Positions 1 to 7,054 of a DNA stretch of 64,000 nucleotides are shown one piece after another; the stretch's first letter is position 1; each line of letters begins with the position of its first letter. The DNA lies in the NCBI GenBank assembly GCA_027023265.1, contig JALVVV010000055.1:176637-240636 (forward strand). Reading direction: 5' to 3'. Position numbers and translations under genes: made by a program. Origin of the DNA: DHVE2 group archaeon (GTDB taxonomy: Archaea; Thermoplasmatota; Thermoplasmata; Thermoplasmatales; Aciduliprofundaceae). Below the pieces are notes generated by a model. It saw nothing but the letters and a program-made list of their open reading frames with translations. It ran no database searches and was not told the origin of the DNA.

Positions 1-2
1 TA

Positions 3-872
3 TATGTTGAATCACTAAGCGTAAAAATGAGTAATGCGACATCTCATAAAGATATAGACAAGGTAATTTTTCAGGATTATGAAAATATGGATCTTTGGGT
101 AGAACATAGAGATAATCACAGCTTCTATGTTACAGTTGCAAATCTAAAAAAGGGCATCTACAACATAAATATATCTGTGAAATATCCGCTTTTTCCATCA
201 AATGGGGAATTACGATATACTGCACATATCCCCTATAATCTTAGTTTCACATGCTATAATGTGAGTATTGCAAGTGTAACCCCACAATATGATTATGATG
301 ATGGCACTACGTATTTGATTTTTGGACTTAATGCCTCTGCAGATTGCCCGCTTCACTTAATTTTATATGATAAGTTTGGTAAAGAAATGGGATATTCCAG
401 GATTGATAAAGGAGAGAATGGAACACCCATTTACATAGGCGATTATTTCAATTTCAACGGCACATATACCGCCATGTTGAAAGATGATATGGGGTTTGTG
501 ATGGATAATCTTTCATTTACTCTCTATTCTGGCCCACTGAAATTGTTGAATCACACCGAAGAAACATACTCTTATAGCTGGGAAAACACCACGGATCTTC
601 AATCTTTTACCTTAACCCTAAAAAATGAGGGAAATGCCACGGCGTATTTGGATAGTTATAACTATTCAATTTCATATCTTTCCAATGGCACCATAGTAAA
701 ATCAGAGCATAGCGATTGGATAAGTGAGTTTATTCCGGCTGGAGAGATAGATAATGTTTCTTTGTACCCTTATGTTTACCTTCCAAACAATGAAACTTAT
801 CTAATCTCCGTGACTTTCTGGGGTAGAAATGAGGATGTGAAGTTCAGTTTTACATATCAAATTCGGACTTGA
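3..872 (+). CDS. Secreted/surface beta-sandwich protein, 5' end outside the window
   Basis: The frame is open back to the window edge through codons before the first ATG at 27, so this is the C-terminal part of a longer gene. The visible part is rich in Asn, Thr, Ser and Tyr and has many N-x-S/T sequons. Beta-strand-like alternation and a closing segment (about residues 190-281) with TLTLKNEGNATAYL resemble CARDB/Ig-like adhesion domains of archaeal surface proteins. No C-terminal membrane anchor is seen. A GC-rich stem followed by a T run (935-958) could end its transcript. I cannot assign a function; it may be a host surface protein next to the integrated element or part of it. Confidence 0.6.
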   Translation, partial: YVESLSVKMSNATSHKDIDKVIFQDYENMDLWVEHRDNHSFYVTVANLKKGIYNINISVKYPLFPSNGELRYTAHIPYNLSFTCYNVSIASVTPQYDYDDGTTYLIFGLNASADCPLHLILYDKFGKEMGYSRIDKGENGTPIYIGDYFNFNGTYTAMLKDDMGFVMDNLSFTLYSGPLKLLNHTEETYSYSWENTTDLQSFTLTLKNEGNATAYLDSYNYSISYLSNGTIVKSEHSDWISEFIPAGEIDNVSLYPYVYLPNNETYLISVTFWGRNEDVKFSFTYQIRT

Positions 873-934
873 GCGGCAAAACTCCGGCGAGGGTGGAGAG
901 GGCGACAGCTCCCTATAGTAATACATCTGGGGGT

Positions 935-958
935 ATGGCCGTTAGGCCGGCCGTTTTT
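935..958 (+). terminator. Possible terminator after the surface protein gene
   Basis: A GGCCG/CGGCC stem with a six-base loop is followed by GTTTTTAT. It lies in the 84-nt gap between two convergent genes, downstream of the + strand gene ending at 872. Read on the minus strand it has no T run, so it fits + strand termination better. Confidence 0.35.
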
Positions 959-1817
959 ATTCCATATCATTGTAAAATTTTTTAATCCAGTTACGGAGCG
1001 TTTCCCTTTTTAATCCAAGCATGTTGGCGTACTGGCTATATGGAAGCCCCATGCTGCTTTTTAACATTATGGCGGATTTTGCGAGCCAGTAACGATAATC
1101 TTCCTTGAGCTTTTTATCTTCCTTGTTCTTCTTCAGCTCTTCGAGATATTTTTTCAGCGCTTCTTTCATCTTCTCCCCGGCCTTGCCGCTCAGTACTGCG
1201 AGAACTTCCTTCATATCTATGTCGAAATCGAAATATCCCACTTCATAGGTGTTGTACTGCAAGGTTGTGGCCGGTATGTCCTGCACAACGAAGTAATCCA
1301 TCTCCGCCTTCGTCTTGTTTCTCTTCTTCGCAATCCACTCGCCCCACTCTTTCACTATCCTTGGGAGGTACTGGTACGTGTGCGCTATCAGAATCAGGTT
1401 AGCCCTGAACTTTCTTATCACGACTAAAAGGTCATTCATCGAGCGAACATGCGAGCTCATTGCCTCCGTGGAGTTGTAGAACGCAGAAGAATCATCTAAG
1501 ATGAGAAATGGGCGTTCGTAGCGGGCAAGGTATTCCAAGAGCTGTGAAGCTGTGGCAGCGAACTTAAACCGCGGGTGCTCTACCGTCATGTTCGTCAAAA
1601 AAATGTGGGTGTTGTTAAAGTGAAGTATGTCCTGCGCCAGTAAAAGAGAGAAGGATGTTTTTCCCGAGCCCGGGCGGCCATAGATGCCGTATATTTTGCC
1701 CTCTTCCTGCGACATCTTCCACACTAATGAATCTCTGAAATCGTCGTAACTCAGGACATAGCTCGGCACGTCAAGGGCTACTTTCTGAATTATCTTTTCT
1801 ATCGTTATCATCGTCAT
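957..1817 (-). CDS. Zot/VP8-like P-loop ATPase with C-terminal HTH
   Basis: This 286-residue protein has a Walker A motif GRPGSGKT at residues 47-54 and a Walker B FLILDD at about 104-109, followed by an ILIAHTYQ strand (about 142-149) in the place of the sensor motif of FtsK/HerA/Zot-type ATPases. No membrane segment is visible. The last 40 residues (LPYSQYANMLGLKRETLRNWI region) look like a helix-turn-helix. It is the last gene of the minus-strand array and overlaps the upstream gene by 47 nt. Such ATPases drive virion morphogenesis or genome handling in filamentous and pleomorphic viruses. The assignment to morphogenesis is inference from fold motifs and context; a DNA-partitioning ATPase is the alternative. 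Confidence 0.65.
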   Translation of the reverse strand: MTMITIEKIIQKVALDVPSYVLSYDDFRDSLVWKMSQEEGKIYGIYGRPGSGKTSFSLLLAQDILHFNNTHIFLTNMTVEHPRFKFAATASQLLEYLARYERPFLILDDSSAFYNSTEAMSSHVRSMNDLLVVIRKFRANLILIAHTYQYLPRIVKEWGEWIAKKRNKTKAEMDYFVVQDIPATTLQYNTYEVGYFDFDIDMKEVLAVLSGKAGEKMKEALKKYLEELKKNKEDKKLKEDYRYWLAKSAIMLKSSMGLPYSQYANMLGLKRETLRNWIKKFYNDME

Positions 1818-2172
1818 CCCTCATTAGCTCGGAGATGGAATTAATGCGCTCATCCGGGGGCTTGAATATCGGAATATCGTTCTTCACATCGTAGCCTTTA
1901 ACGTTGGAAAGTGCGCCAAGGATGCTGAGCTCGTCTCCAGATAAACGACTCTGATATGTGTGCACGCCCTCGATTGTAAAGTACTCTTCAACGTTCTTTA
2001 ATGCAAGCTCTAAAACCTCATCTGTCAAATAGCCCTTATCACGAAGATAAAAGAGATATCTCCGAGATTGCATATATTCCCTGTATTTGTCGCCCATCGC
2101 TATGGCCTTTTTCAGCTCTGCCGGAAGCCCCGACGCAAGGGCGATTTTTAGCGCCTTGTCGTCGTCACGCAT
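1771..2172 (-). CDS. Small acidic-tailed protein of the integrated element
   Basis: About 133 residues from the ATG at 2172, chosen because GGAGGTG sits seven bases upstream; the frame itself opens at a TTG six bases earlier. The body looks alpha-helical with a basic tyrosine-rich middle (MQSRRYLFYLRDKGYL), and the C-terminus ends in an Asp-run and polar tail that overlaps the start of the ATPase gene by 47 nt. No family recognised. The tight overlaps on both sides suggest translational coupling with the ATPase, so it may be an accessory or adaptor protein for it. Confidence 0.55.
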   Translation of the reverse strand: MRDDDKALKIALASGLPAELKKAIAMGDKYREYMQSRRYLFYLRDKGYLTDEVLELALKNVEEYFTIEGVHTYQSRLSGDELSILGALSNVKGYDVKNDIPIFKPPDERINSISELMRDDDDNDRKDNSESSP

Positions 2173-2380
2173 CGGCAAACACCTCCTGAGGATTCAGGCC
2201 ATGATCCCAAAGTGTTTCCCAGTCTTCAACCAATAGAGCTATTGCGATGTCCATAGCATAGTCAAAACTCTTTGTGTACTTCACAACCTTTCCGTAGTAT
2301 ATCACGCGATATCCTTCCTGTTCGTTCCCCTCAACTCGTAGATGACGAGAATGCAAATCCAAATTATTCGTGTACGACAT
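2165..2380 (-). CDS. Small 71-residue protein of the integrated element
   Basis: Starts at ATG 2380 with GAGGTGAAAGAG just upstream, overlapping the end of the preceding membrane protein gene by 17 nt and the next gene by a few bases. The sequence has a short beta-like start (GYRVIYYGKVVKY) and an acidic helix. It shows no membrane segment or cysteine motif. No family recognised; the overlapping arrangement supports that it is translated. Confidence 0.5.
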   Translation of the reverse strand: MSYTNNLDLHSRHLRVEGNEQEGYRVIYYGKVVKYTKSFDYAMDIAIALLVEDWETLWDHGLNPQEVFADA

Positions 2381-3425
2381 GCTCTTTCACCTCCTCTTTT
2401 TTCTCCAGATTGAAGATGTCCCCATAACCTAATTTCTCGAATACTTCCGCAATCCTGCGACGCACATCAAGCGGCATGGTGCGTCCCAACGAGCTATACA
2501 ACTTTGCCGTGGCCACCGCGTCCGCAAATTCCCTAAGGTTGTTCTGAAGCAGGAATAAGGCGCTTCTCAAGTCCGGTATGGTGTTCTTGTAGTGCAAAAA
2601 GAGATTGCGCTTCACGCTGGGCGTGATGCGGTAAGTGCGCTTGAACTCCTTCGAGATGAGTAATTTATCCTGCTCGGAATAGCCTTCCCTGATACTCTCC
2701 AGCTCCTCAATTTTGCCCTGAATGAACTTGCTAAGCTGAACCCATAAATCGTGATGTGGGCGCTTCTCTGCAATGTATTGATCCATTGTGCTCTTAATCT
2801 TACTGAGCTTTTCAATTGCCTCATCTATCTGTTTGATGTCTATCTCGTCGAGCTCCTCATCTCTCGCTTCGATTATGTCGATGTTCGCCTTTGCCTCTAA
2901 AACTGCATTCGCAAATTCCAAATCTGGAGAATGATAAATTAACTTATTCTCCGTGTCCACGTAGTCAGCGAATACGACCCGAGAGGATTGCACCGGCAAC
3001 GGTGCGCCGTTGGTTCCGAAGTGTGAGAAATCGGAGTATGCGAAATCTGGAATCTCAACAAGGCGGGTTTCCGTGTCCTGAACAATAAACACCGAGCCAT
3101 CCGGACGCGTGATTTTATCCCCTGCAATGCGAGTTTCTACGATATAATACATGTGCCTCCGGATTCTCAGGATCTCCACGATTGTTAGCACAAAGCCGAA
3201 GAGCAGGAGGGAGCCGACATGGAACCAAAGCCCGGAATAGTACCCAACGAGGAAAATAATCACGAAAAACCCAATTAGGGCGAGGAAGTAATGCAGTTTC
3301 TGATTCTCGAAAATCCACTTTTCCCACCATTTCTTTTCGTACCGCTCTTGATAAACCACTCCCTCTTTAACCTGTTCTTCTTCTTTCCATTCTTCGTTTT
3401 TGTTATGAGATAACACTGGCACCAC
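2364..3425 (-). CDS. Two-TM membrane protein with long cytoplasmic domain (element)
   Basis: 353 residues. An N-terminal charged segment is followed by two adjacent membrane helices (about residues 45-90, FLALIGFFVIIFLVGYY and LLLFGFVLTIVEIL). A soluble domain follows with beta strands around residues 100-160 and then a predicted long helical, charged region (about 175-345). The start at 3425 is a GTG; a second GTG follows it, so the exact start is uncertain. It overlaps the upstream gene by 23 nt. The architecture of a hairpin anchor plus a helical cytoplasmic domain would suit a membrane-bound assembly or scaffold partner of the downstream ATPase, but that is inference and no family is recognised. 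Confidence 0.55.
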   Translation of the reverse strand: MVPVLSHNKNEEWKEEEQVKEGVVYQERYEKKWWEKWIFENQKLHYFLALIGFFVIIFLVGYYSGLWFHVGSLLLFGFVLTIVEILRIRRHMYYIVETRIAGDKITRPDGSVFIVQDTETRLVEIPDFAYSDFSHFGTNGAPLPVQSSRVVFADYVDTENKLIYHSPDLEFANAVLEAKANIDIIEARDEELDEIDIKQIDEAIEKLSKIKSTMDQYIAEKRPHHDLWVQLSKFIQGKIEELESIREGYSEQDKLLISKEFKRTYRITPSVKRNLFLHYKNTIPDLRSALFLLQNNLREFADAVATAKLYSSLGRTMPLDVRRRIAEVFEKLGYGDIFNLEKKEEVKEHVVHE

Positions 3426-3945
3426 CCCATTTTCTTAATATCATGTAACGTGCGAGAACAATCGCAAAAGGTATGGCGAGAAGGGCACCAAAAATTGTGT
3501 CCGAGAAAACCGCCCACTCGTGCATGCTCCACTCCCATGGCGGAATTTGGAGAAGGCGTTGCAGCTCCTGAACCGCGCCCTCGCTGATTGCATATCTCGT
3601 AACGAGCACGTCGAAGGAGAAAGAAGTATTAGAGAGATATACCGCTATGGTGTGATGCGTGGCAGAGAGATGTAAAGGTATGCGCGTGTGCTCGCTCTCC
3701 GTCGTGTTCTGAAGCGTGAGATTGTCGTCGATATATACGCGGTACGAAGTGTTCACCGGTGCGAAGATGTGAAGAGTTGCGTTGGCATATATCAGTGAAC
3801 GCTCCCCGGGAAGTGCTGAAAGATGTATGCTCGTGCCCTGCGAGGATGTGATCACCGCATAGGGAAAAGGGGAGGGAATTGGGTCAGCGTGAGAGAGAGG
3901 AATAAAAAGAATAGCGAGGAAAAGGAGGATATGCAGCAGCTTCAT
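3403..3945 (-). CDS. Secreted protein with C-terminal membrane anchor (element)
   Basis: 180 residues from ATG 3945. The longer frame upstream is the shadow of the preceding 58-residue gene, whose stop overlaps this start (ATGA). A clear signal peptide (MKLLHILLFLAILFIPLSHA) is followed by a small beta-rich ectodomain with several N-x-S/T sequons and a single membrane helix near the C-terminus (IFGALLAIPFAIVLARYMIL) ending in a basic tail. Type I topology is expected. This looks like a virion or cell-surface protein of the element. No homologous family recognised. Confidence 0.6.
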   Translation of the reverse strand: MKLLHILLFLAILFIPLSHADPIPSPFPYAVITSSQGTSIHLSALPGERSLIYANATLHIFAPVNTSYRVYIDDNLTLQNTTESEHTRIPLHLSATHHTIAVYLSNTSFSFDVLVTRYAISEGAVQELQRLLQIPPWEWSMHEWAVFSDTIFGALLAIPFAIVLARYMILRKWGGASVIS

Positions 3946-4118
3946 TTCTTTCGCCCCCGCTTTCTGTGCAGTATTCTTTTCGTGATTATCGCCACGCCCA
4001 AGGCCCCAAGGGCTTCCTGCACAAGGAACGAATATATTGGGTTCCACAGCACCACGTTGGCATAGTTCATGTACAGCGAAGCACCGAACATTATTATTCC
4101 CAAGATTTCAAGCAACAT
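3942..4118 (-). CDS. 58-residue membrane protein (element)
   Basis: A short frame from ATG 4118 to TGA 3942 with hydrophobic stretches MLLEILGIIMFGASLYM and LVQEALGALGVAII and a strongly basic tail (KRILHRKRGRKK). Its stop overlaps the ATG of the next gene by one base, and the start lies 12 nt after the stop of the previous gene, so it fits exactly between its neighbours. The size, amphipathic middle and basic C-terminus resemble small coat or membrane proteins of filamentous or pleomorphic viruses, but no sequence family is recognised. Confidence 0.5.
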   Translation of the reverse strand: MLLEILGIIMFGASLYMNYANVVLWNPIYSFLVQEALGALGVAIITKRILHRKRGRKK

Positions 4119-4129
4119 TTTGCATCACC

Positions 4130-5047
4130 TCACGGTTTAACCAGCATGATGATTTTCCAGATCACGGTTAAGAGAGTAATCGCAATTAGCACCACGATAA
4201 CGAGGGAGATCACAAAGAATGAGAGTACCATGGTATTGTTCAAATGGGCCATAATCATTGAGATTGTGAATATTGGTGCTTGGAACGTTTTAAACAATGC
4301 AAACCCTATAAATGCAGCCAATAGCTCCAAATTTTCTACGAATTTAAGCAGGTCGAACCCAAGTGGATTAAGGTTGAAAGCTATGTTCCAATTTAAATAG
4401 GTTATTTTCTGAGCTGTAACTGTCCACACGTTCCAAATCTGAGAAAACGCCTTTGTTACTCCCTGTTCTAATTGACTTCCCCAATCCCCACCTGTTGAAA
4501 AAGAAACAATTGTAAAATCATTGAACTTCGGGATTAAATCGTAGTTGATTGTGTATGTGTCTGTAACAATACCACCCACCAGATGCTCGTAATAGAGATG
4601 GACATGGAGATCCCAAAAGTAAACGCCGTCCCTGTTCTCTTTCACAAGGATCTTATTACTCTCTAAGCCTATGCTTCCGATATCGCCCCAGCCATCGCTT
4701 GGTTTGCTTTTTGAATCTGATGCAACGGTGTACACGTGAGTTCCGGCCACTTTAATCTCTGCTGATGCGGTTTTGAGGATGTACCCCGGAGTTCCGCCTT
4801 TCCACACGTACGTTGGAATGTTTCCGACCGAAAACTGGGCATACATGGAGTCATATGCCCCGTTCATGCATACGTAATCCCTGACTGTCACATCCATCCA
4901 CATGGTGATATCCCAAGGGACTCCGACCTGTAGCGCTTTCACGTGAATCTTGTCGGAAAAATGCGTTGTTGGGATTGAATCCGCGTAGGCCGGGGAAAGA
5001 AGCAGGACGGAAAGAAAGAGGAAAAATATGATTGTGTGCGCTCGCAT
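4130..5047 (-). CDS. Secreted ectodomain protein with C-terminal TM segments (element)
   Basis: 305 residues from ATG 5047 (GGGGGAT upstream). A signal peptide (FFLFLSVLLLSPAYA) leads into an ectodomain of about 190 residues. Three hydrophobic segments follow: LELLAAFIGFALFKTF, IFTISMIMAHL and VLSFFVISLVIVVLIAITLLTVIW. Several aromatic and Gly residues and few cysteines are present. This is one of the larger exposed proteins of the array and a candidate structural or receptor-binding component; this role is inferred from topology and neighbours only. Confidence 0.55.
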   Translation of the reverse strand: MRAHTIIFFLFLSVLLLSPAYADSIPTTHFSDKIHVKALQVGVPWDITMWMDVTVRDYVCMNGAYDSMYAQFSVGNIPTYVWKGGTPGYILKTASAEIKVAGTHVYTVASDSKSKPSDGWGDIGSIGLESNKILVKENRDGVYFWDLHVHLYYEHLVGGIVTDTYTINYDLIPKFNDFTIVSFSTGGDWGSQLEQGVTKAFSQIWNVWTVTAQKITYLNWNIAFNLNPLGFDLLKFVENLELLAAFIGFALFKTFQAPIFTISMIMAHLNNTMVLSFFVISLVIVVLIAITLLTVIWKIIMLVKP

Positions 5048-5057
5048 GTAAATCCCC

Positions 5058-5435
5058 CTAATCCGTGCGCGTGAACTGGCGGAGCTTGAAGAAGCCCCAA
5101 ATCATAGCCAAAGATATAATTATTAAGCCAATGAAAATCACTGGACCAACAGGGATGTCATTCCACTGCACGTTCCACACCGCAGAGAACCAATTGTTTA
5201 TAGCATCAGTTAATCCACTCACTAATTTACTCAAATTATCCCAAATTGCGCCGAAGAAATCAAAGATAGGCTTTAAAAGCGGGTTATCATTCGATAGCGT
5301 AGAGAGTGCAAAGTTATGTGGGTTTATTCCGTGTGGACTGATGACCAGCCCCGGCAGTAAAAAAAGAGAAAAAAATGCTAACTGGAGCACCTGCGCCCGG
5401 GCTTTGAATTGTTTCCATATCCTCACTATTTTCAT
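5058..5435 (-). CDS. Small membrane protein with signal peptide (element)
   Basis: 125 residues if translation starts at ATG 5435, which has GGGGTG upstream; the frame itself opens at GTG 5444. An N-terminal basic region and hydrophobic segment (LQLAFFSLFLLPGLVIS) is followed by a polar region with amphipathic helix (AIWDNLSKLVSGLTDAINNW) and a C-terminal membrane helix (VIFIGLIIISLAMIWGFF). The pattern of signal segment, amphipathic stretch and membrane helix with a basic tail resembles inovirus minor coat proteins. No sequence match to a named family is claimed. Confidence 0.5.
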   Translation of the reverse strand: MKIVRIWKQFKARAQVLQLAFFSLFLLPGLVISPHGINPHNFALSTLSNDNPLLKPIFDFFGAIWDNLSKLVSGLTDAINNWFSAVWNVQWNDIPVGPVIFIGLIIISLAMIWGFFKLRQFTRTD

Positions 5436-5448
5436 GGTTTTCACCCCG

Positions 5449-5760
5449 TCACTGGATCATGTTCGCTAAGAACGGTTTGTCATGGTACCATCCTCTGAGG
5501 CCTTGGGTGAACCACAACAGCGGGATCGCTATGAACCAAATGGCTATGAATGCGTAGCCCACAACGCCGTAGCCCCCAGCCACCGCCGAGCGTACTACCA
5601 CTATGAATCCCGTGAGGAAGCTCGTGGCGTACGTAGTTCCTGATGTGCTCAGCGAGATGATTGTGCCCCAAAATTTTGAGGGGTTCGACTTAGTTAACCA
5701 CGAATAGCCAAAGTACCCGAGGATTAGCCCTATTATTGCCACCAAAAATTCCGCTATCAT
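5449..5760 (-). CDS. Multi-TM small membrane protein (element)
   Basis: 103 residues from ATG 5760, preceded by a near-perfect ribosome site GGAGGTGAT with four-base spacing; the frame opens at GTG 5769, inside that site. Three membrane helices are visible: FLVAIIGLILGYFGYSW, SGTTYATSFLTGFIVVV and GYAFIAIWFIAIPLLWF. It follows the spike-like gene directly. In pleolipoviruses a small multi-TM protein (VP3) is encoded next to the spike, and the arrangement here is reminiscent, though sequence homology is not shown. Confidence 0.5.
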   Translation of the reverse strand: MIAEFLVAIIGLILGYFGYSWLTKSNPSKFWGTIISLSTSGTTYATSFLTGFIVVVRSAVAGGYGVVGYAFIAIWFIAIPLLWFTQGLRGWYHDKPFLANMIQ

Positions 5761-5765
5761 CTTAA

Positions 5766-6761
5766 TCACCTCCTTCTCCTATGTGTGGATCTTCTCCTGT
5801 GCGAGCTGCGATGGGTGCGGTGCGTTCTCCTCGATCTCGATCTCGAACTGCGAGAGCGTGCCGCCCTGGAATATCTGCGATGCTGGATTATGTGCTCGAT
5901 TAATCCGTTATGGGTCGTGGGATTCCACGCCGGTGAAGTCACGAACAGAACCGCAATGCCGATGCCAGTCCAGATTGCCAAAATCACTTCTGTGGCGTCG
6001 TACGTGCCCACAACTGCGCGGCCGTGCGGGTGCAGGTATTGGATTTTAAAGTATACAGTGTTGCCTTCACTGATGATGTCATGCGTTGGGTCTGCTGAGA
6101 GAAGTACTATTTTTGTTACCCATGTCGTATTATCCTGTTTTGATGCAATGAGGCTTGCTATTGCTGGGTCTATTTTGAGCGTGTATCTGAGCGTGCCATT
6201 TGAAGTAGTGTTGATTCTATCTATGTATACATATCCTCCCAGTCCGTTCTTTAGTGAGTATGCTGTATCGCCCCCATAAAAATCTGTTACTTTTGCGATT
6301 TTTATGTATAGTATTGCTGTTGTGTTTGCGTTCAGCCCGTCTATCGCGATTTTTAGTTTGTTGATGTTTTTGTTTAGTATGTTTTTAGCGCTCACGTTCA
6401 TGCTGAAAAATAGCGAGTTTCCTGCGCTTGTGTTATCGGTAGTGCTCGCTCCTGTATCTACTATTACTTCGTTCCATCCGCTTTCGTTGTTGTGTTGCAC
6501 TCCCCAAAATGGCGATAGTGCTGCTGCGTGCAGTCCTTCAGGGTCGTATATCGCAGCTGCTACCTTTGCGCTTGTTGCTCCTGTGATGAAATAGCTATCT
6601 ATTGCTGTGCTGTTGTCAAAGTTGTACGCTACCGATTCGGTACCTGCGATGTGCTCGTTCCAGTACTCCACTCCGGCCACGCTGAAGGGCATTGCTACAA
6701 CGAGCAAAAGAAGTGCCAGCGTGGCCCAAAATATTTTCCTTCCTTGCCGATATTTGCCCAC
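5766..6761 (-). CDS. Spike-like glycoprotein with C-terminal TM and protamine-like tail (element)
   Basis: 331 residues from GTG 6761 with GAGGTGAT five bases upstream. A signal peptide (TLALLLLVVAMPFSVAG) leads into a beta-rich ectodomain with about ten N-x-S/T sequons (residues 30-260). A single membrane helix follows (EVILAIWTGIGIAVLFV), then a tail of about 50 residues made almost only of Arg, Ser, His and Thr. With type I topology that tail would face the cytoplasm or virion interior and could bind nucleic acid. It is the first gene after the intergenic promoter at 6782-6806 and so probably the most strongly expressed structural protein. The virion role is inference. Confidence 0.6.
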   Translation of the reverse strand: MGKYRQGRKIFWATLALLLLVVAMPFSVAGVEYWNEHIAGTESVAYNFDNSTAIDSYFITGATSAKVAAAIYDPEGLHAAALSPFWGVQHNNESGWNEVIVDTGASTTDNTSAGNSLFFSMNVSAKNILNKNINKLKIAIDGLNANTTAILYIKIAKVTDFYGGDTAYSLKNGLGGYVYIDRINTTSNGTLRYTLKIDPAIASLIASKQDNTTWVTKIVLLSADPTHDIISEGNTVYFKIQYLHPHGRAVVGTYDATEVILAIWTGIGIAVLFVTSPAWNPTTHNGLIEHIIQHRRYSRAARSRSSRSRSRRTHRTHRSSHRRRSTHRRRR

Positions 6762-6781
6762 TTAATATCACCTCACTTTAG

Positions 6782-6806
6782 ACGATAGTCGTAATTACAT
6801 ATAAGG
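6782..6806 (-). promoter_or_regulatory. Promoter and possible operator for the structural genes of the element
   Basis: Read on the minus strand, CCTTATATGTAAT (about 6794-6806) is a TATA-like element, predicting a start near 6774. Between it and that start lies the perfect inverted repeat ACGA-TAG-TCGT (6782-6792), well placed for a repressor. The ribosome site GAGGTGAT (6767-6774) follows. The winged-helix gene just upstream is an obvious candidate regulator. Confidence 0.4.
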
Positions 6807-6826
6807 AAGTGCCACCATTGACGATG

Positions 6827-7054
6827 TTAAAGCTCGAAAACGTACACACGGATCTTATCTGCGCCCTCTCTCCGCACTTCCACAATATTAAACTCTGATT
6901 CTAAGATCTTTGTGATGCGAACCTTATCACCTACCGACAATTGACGATTAAGATATTCCTCAATTGCCGTATGGATATCGAACTGCGTAACTGCCCCGCG
7001 CTCCTTGATGACCTGAATCGCTATCTTCACCACTATGCGACGCGGGATTTTCAT
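6827..7054 (-). CDS. 75-residue winged-helix DNA-binding protein (element)
   Basis: Starts at ATG 7054, whose ATG overlaps the TGA of the Rep gene (ATGA), so it is probably translationally coupled to Rep; the longer frame upstream is Rep in another frame. The pattern of three helices (IVVKIAIQVIKERG, TQFDIHTAIEEYL, VGDKVRITKILES) followed by a two-strand wing (FNIVEVRRE, KIRVYVFEL) fits a minimal winged-helix domain. Likely a transcription or copy-number regulator of the element; the inverted repeat at 6782-6792 is a possible target. Confidence 0.55.
   Translation of the reverse strand: MKIPRRIVVKIAIQVIKERGAVTQFDIHTAIEEYLNRQLSVGDKVRITKILESEFNIVEVRREGADKIRVYVFEL

Noticed and set aside
3966..4400. 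144-codon + strand frame
   Set aside because: Antisense to the 58- and 305-residue element genes, which have signal peptides, ribosome sites and coupled starts.
5785..6279. 164-codon + strand frame with many Cys
   Set aside because: Antisense shadow of the spike-like gene; no ribosome site and unlikely composition.
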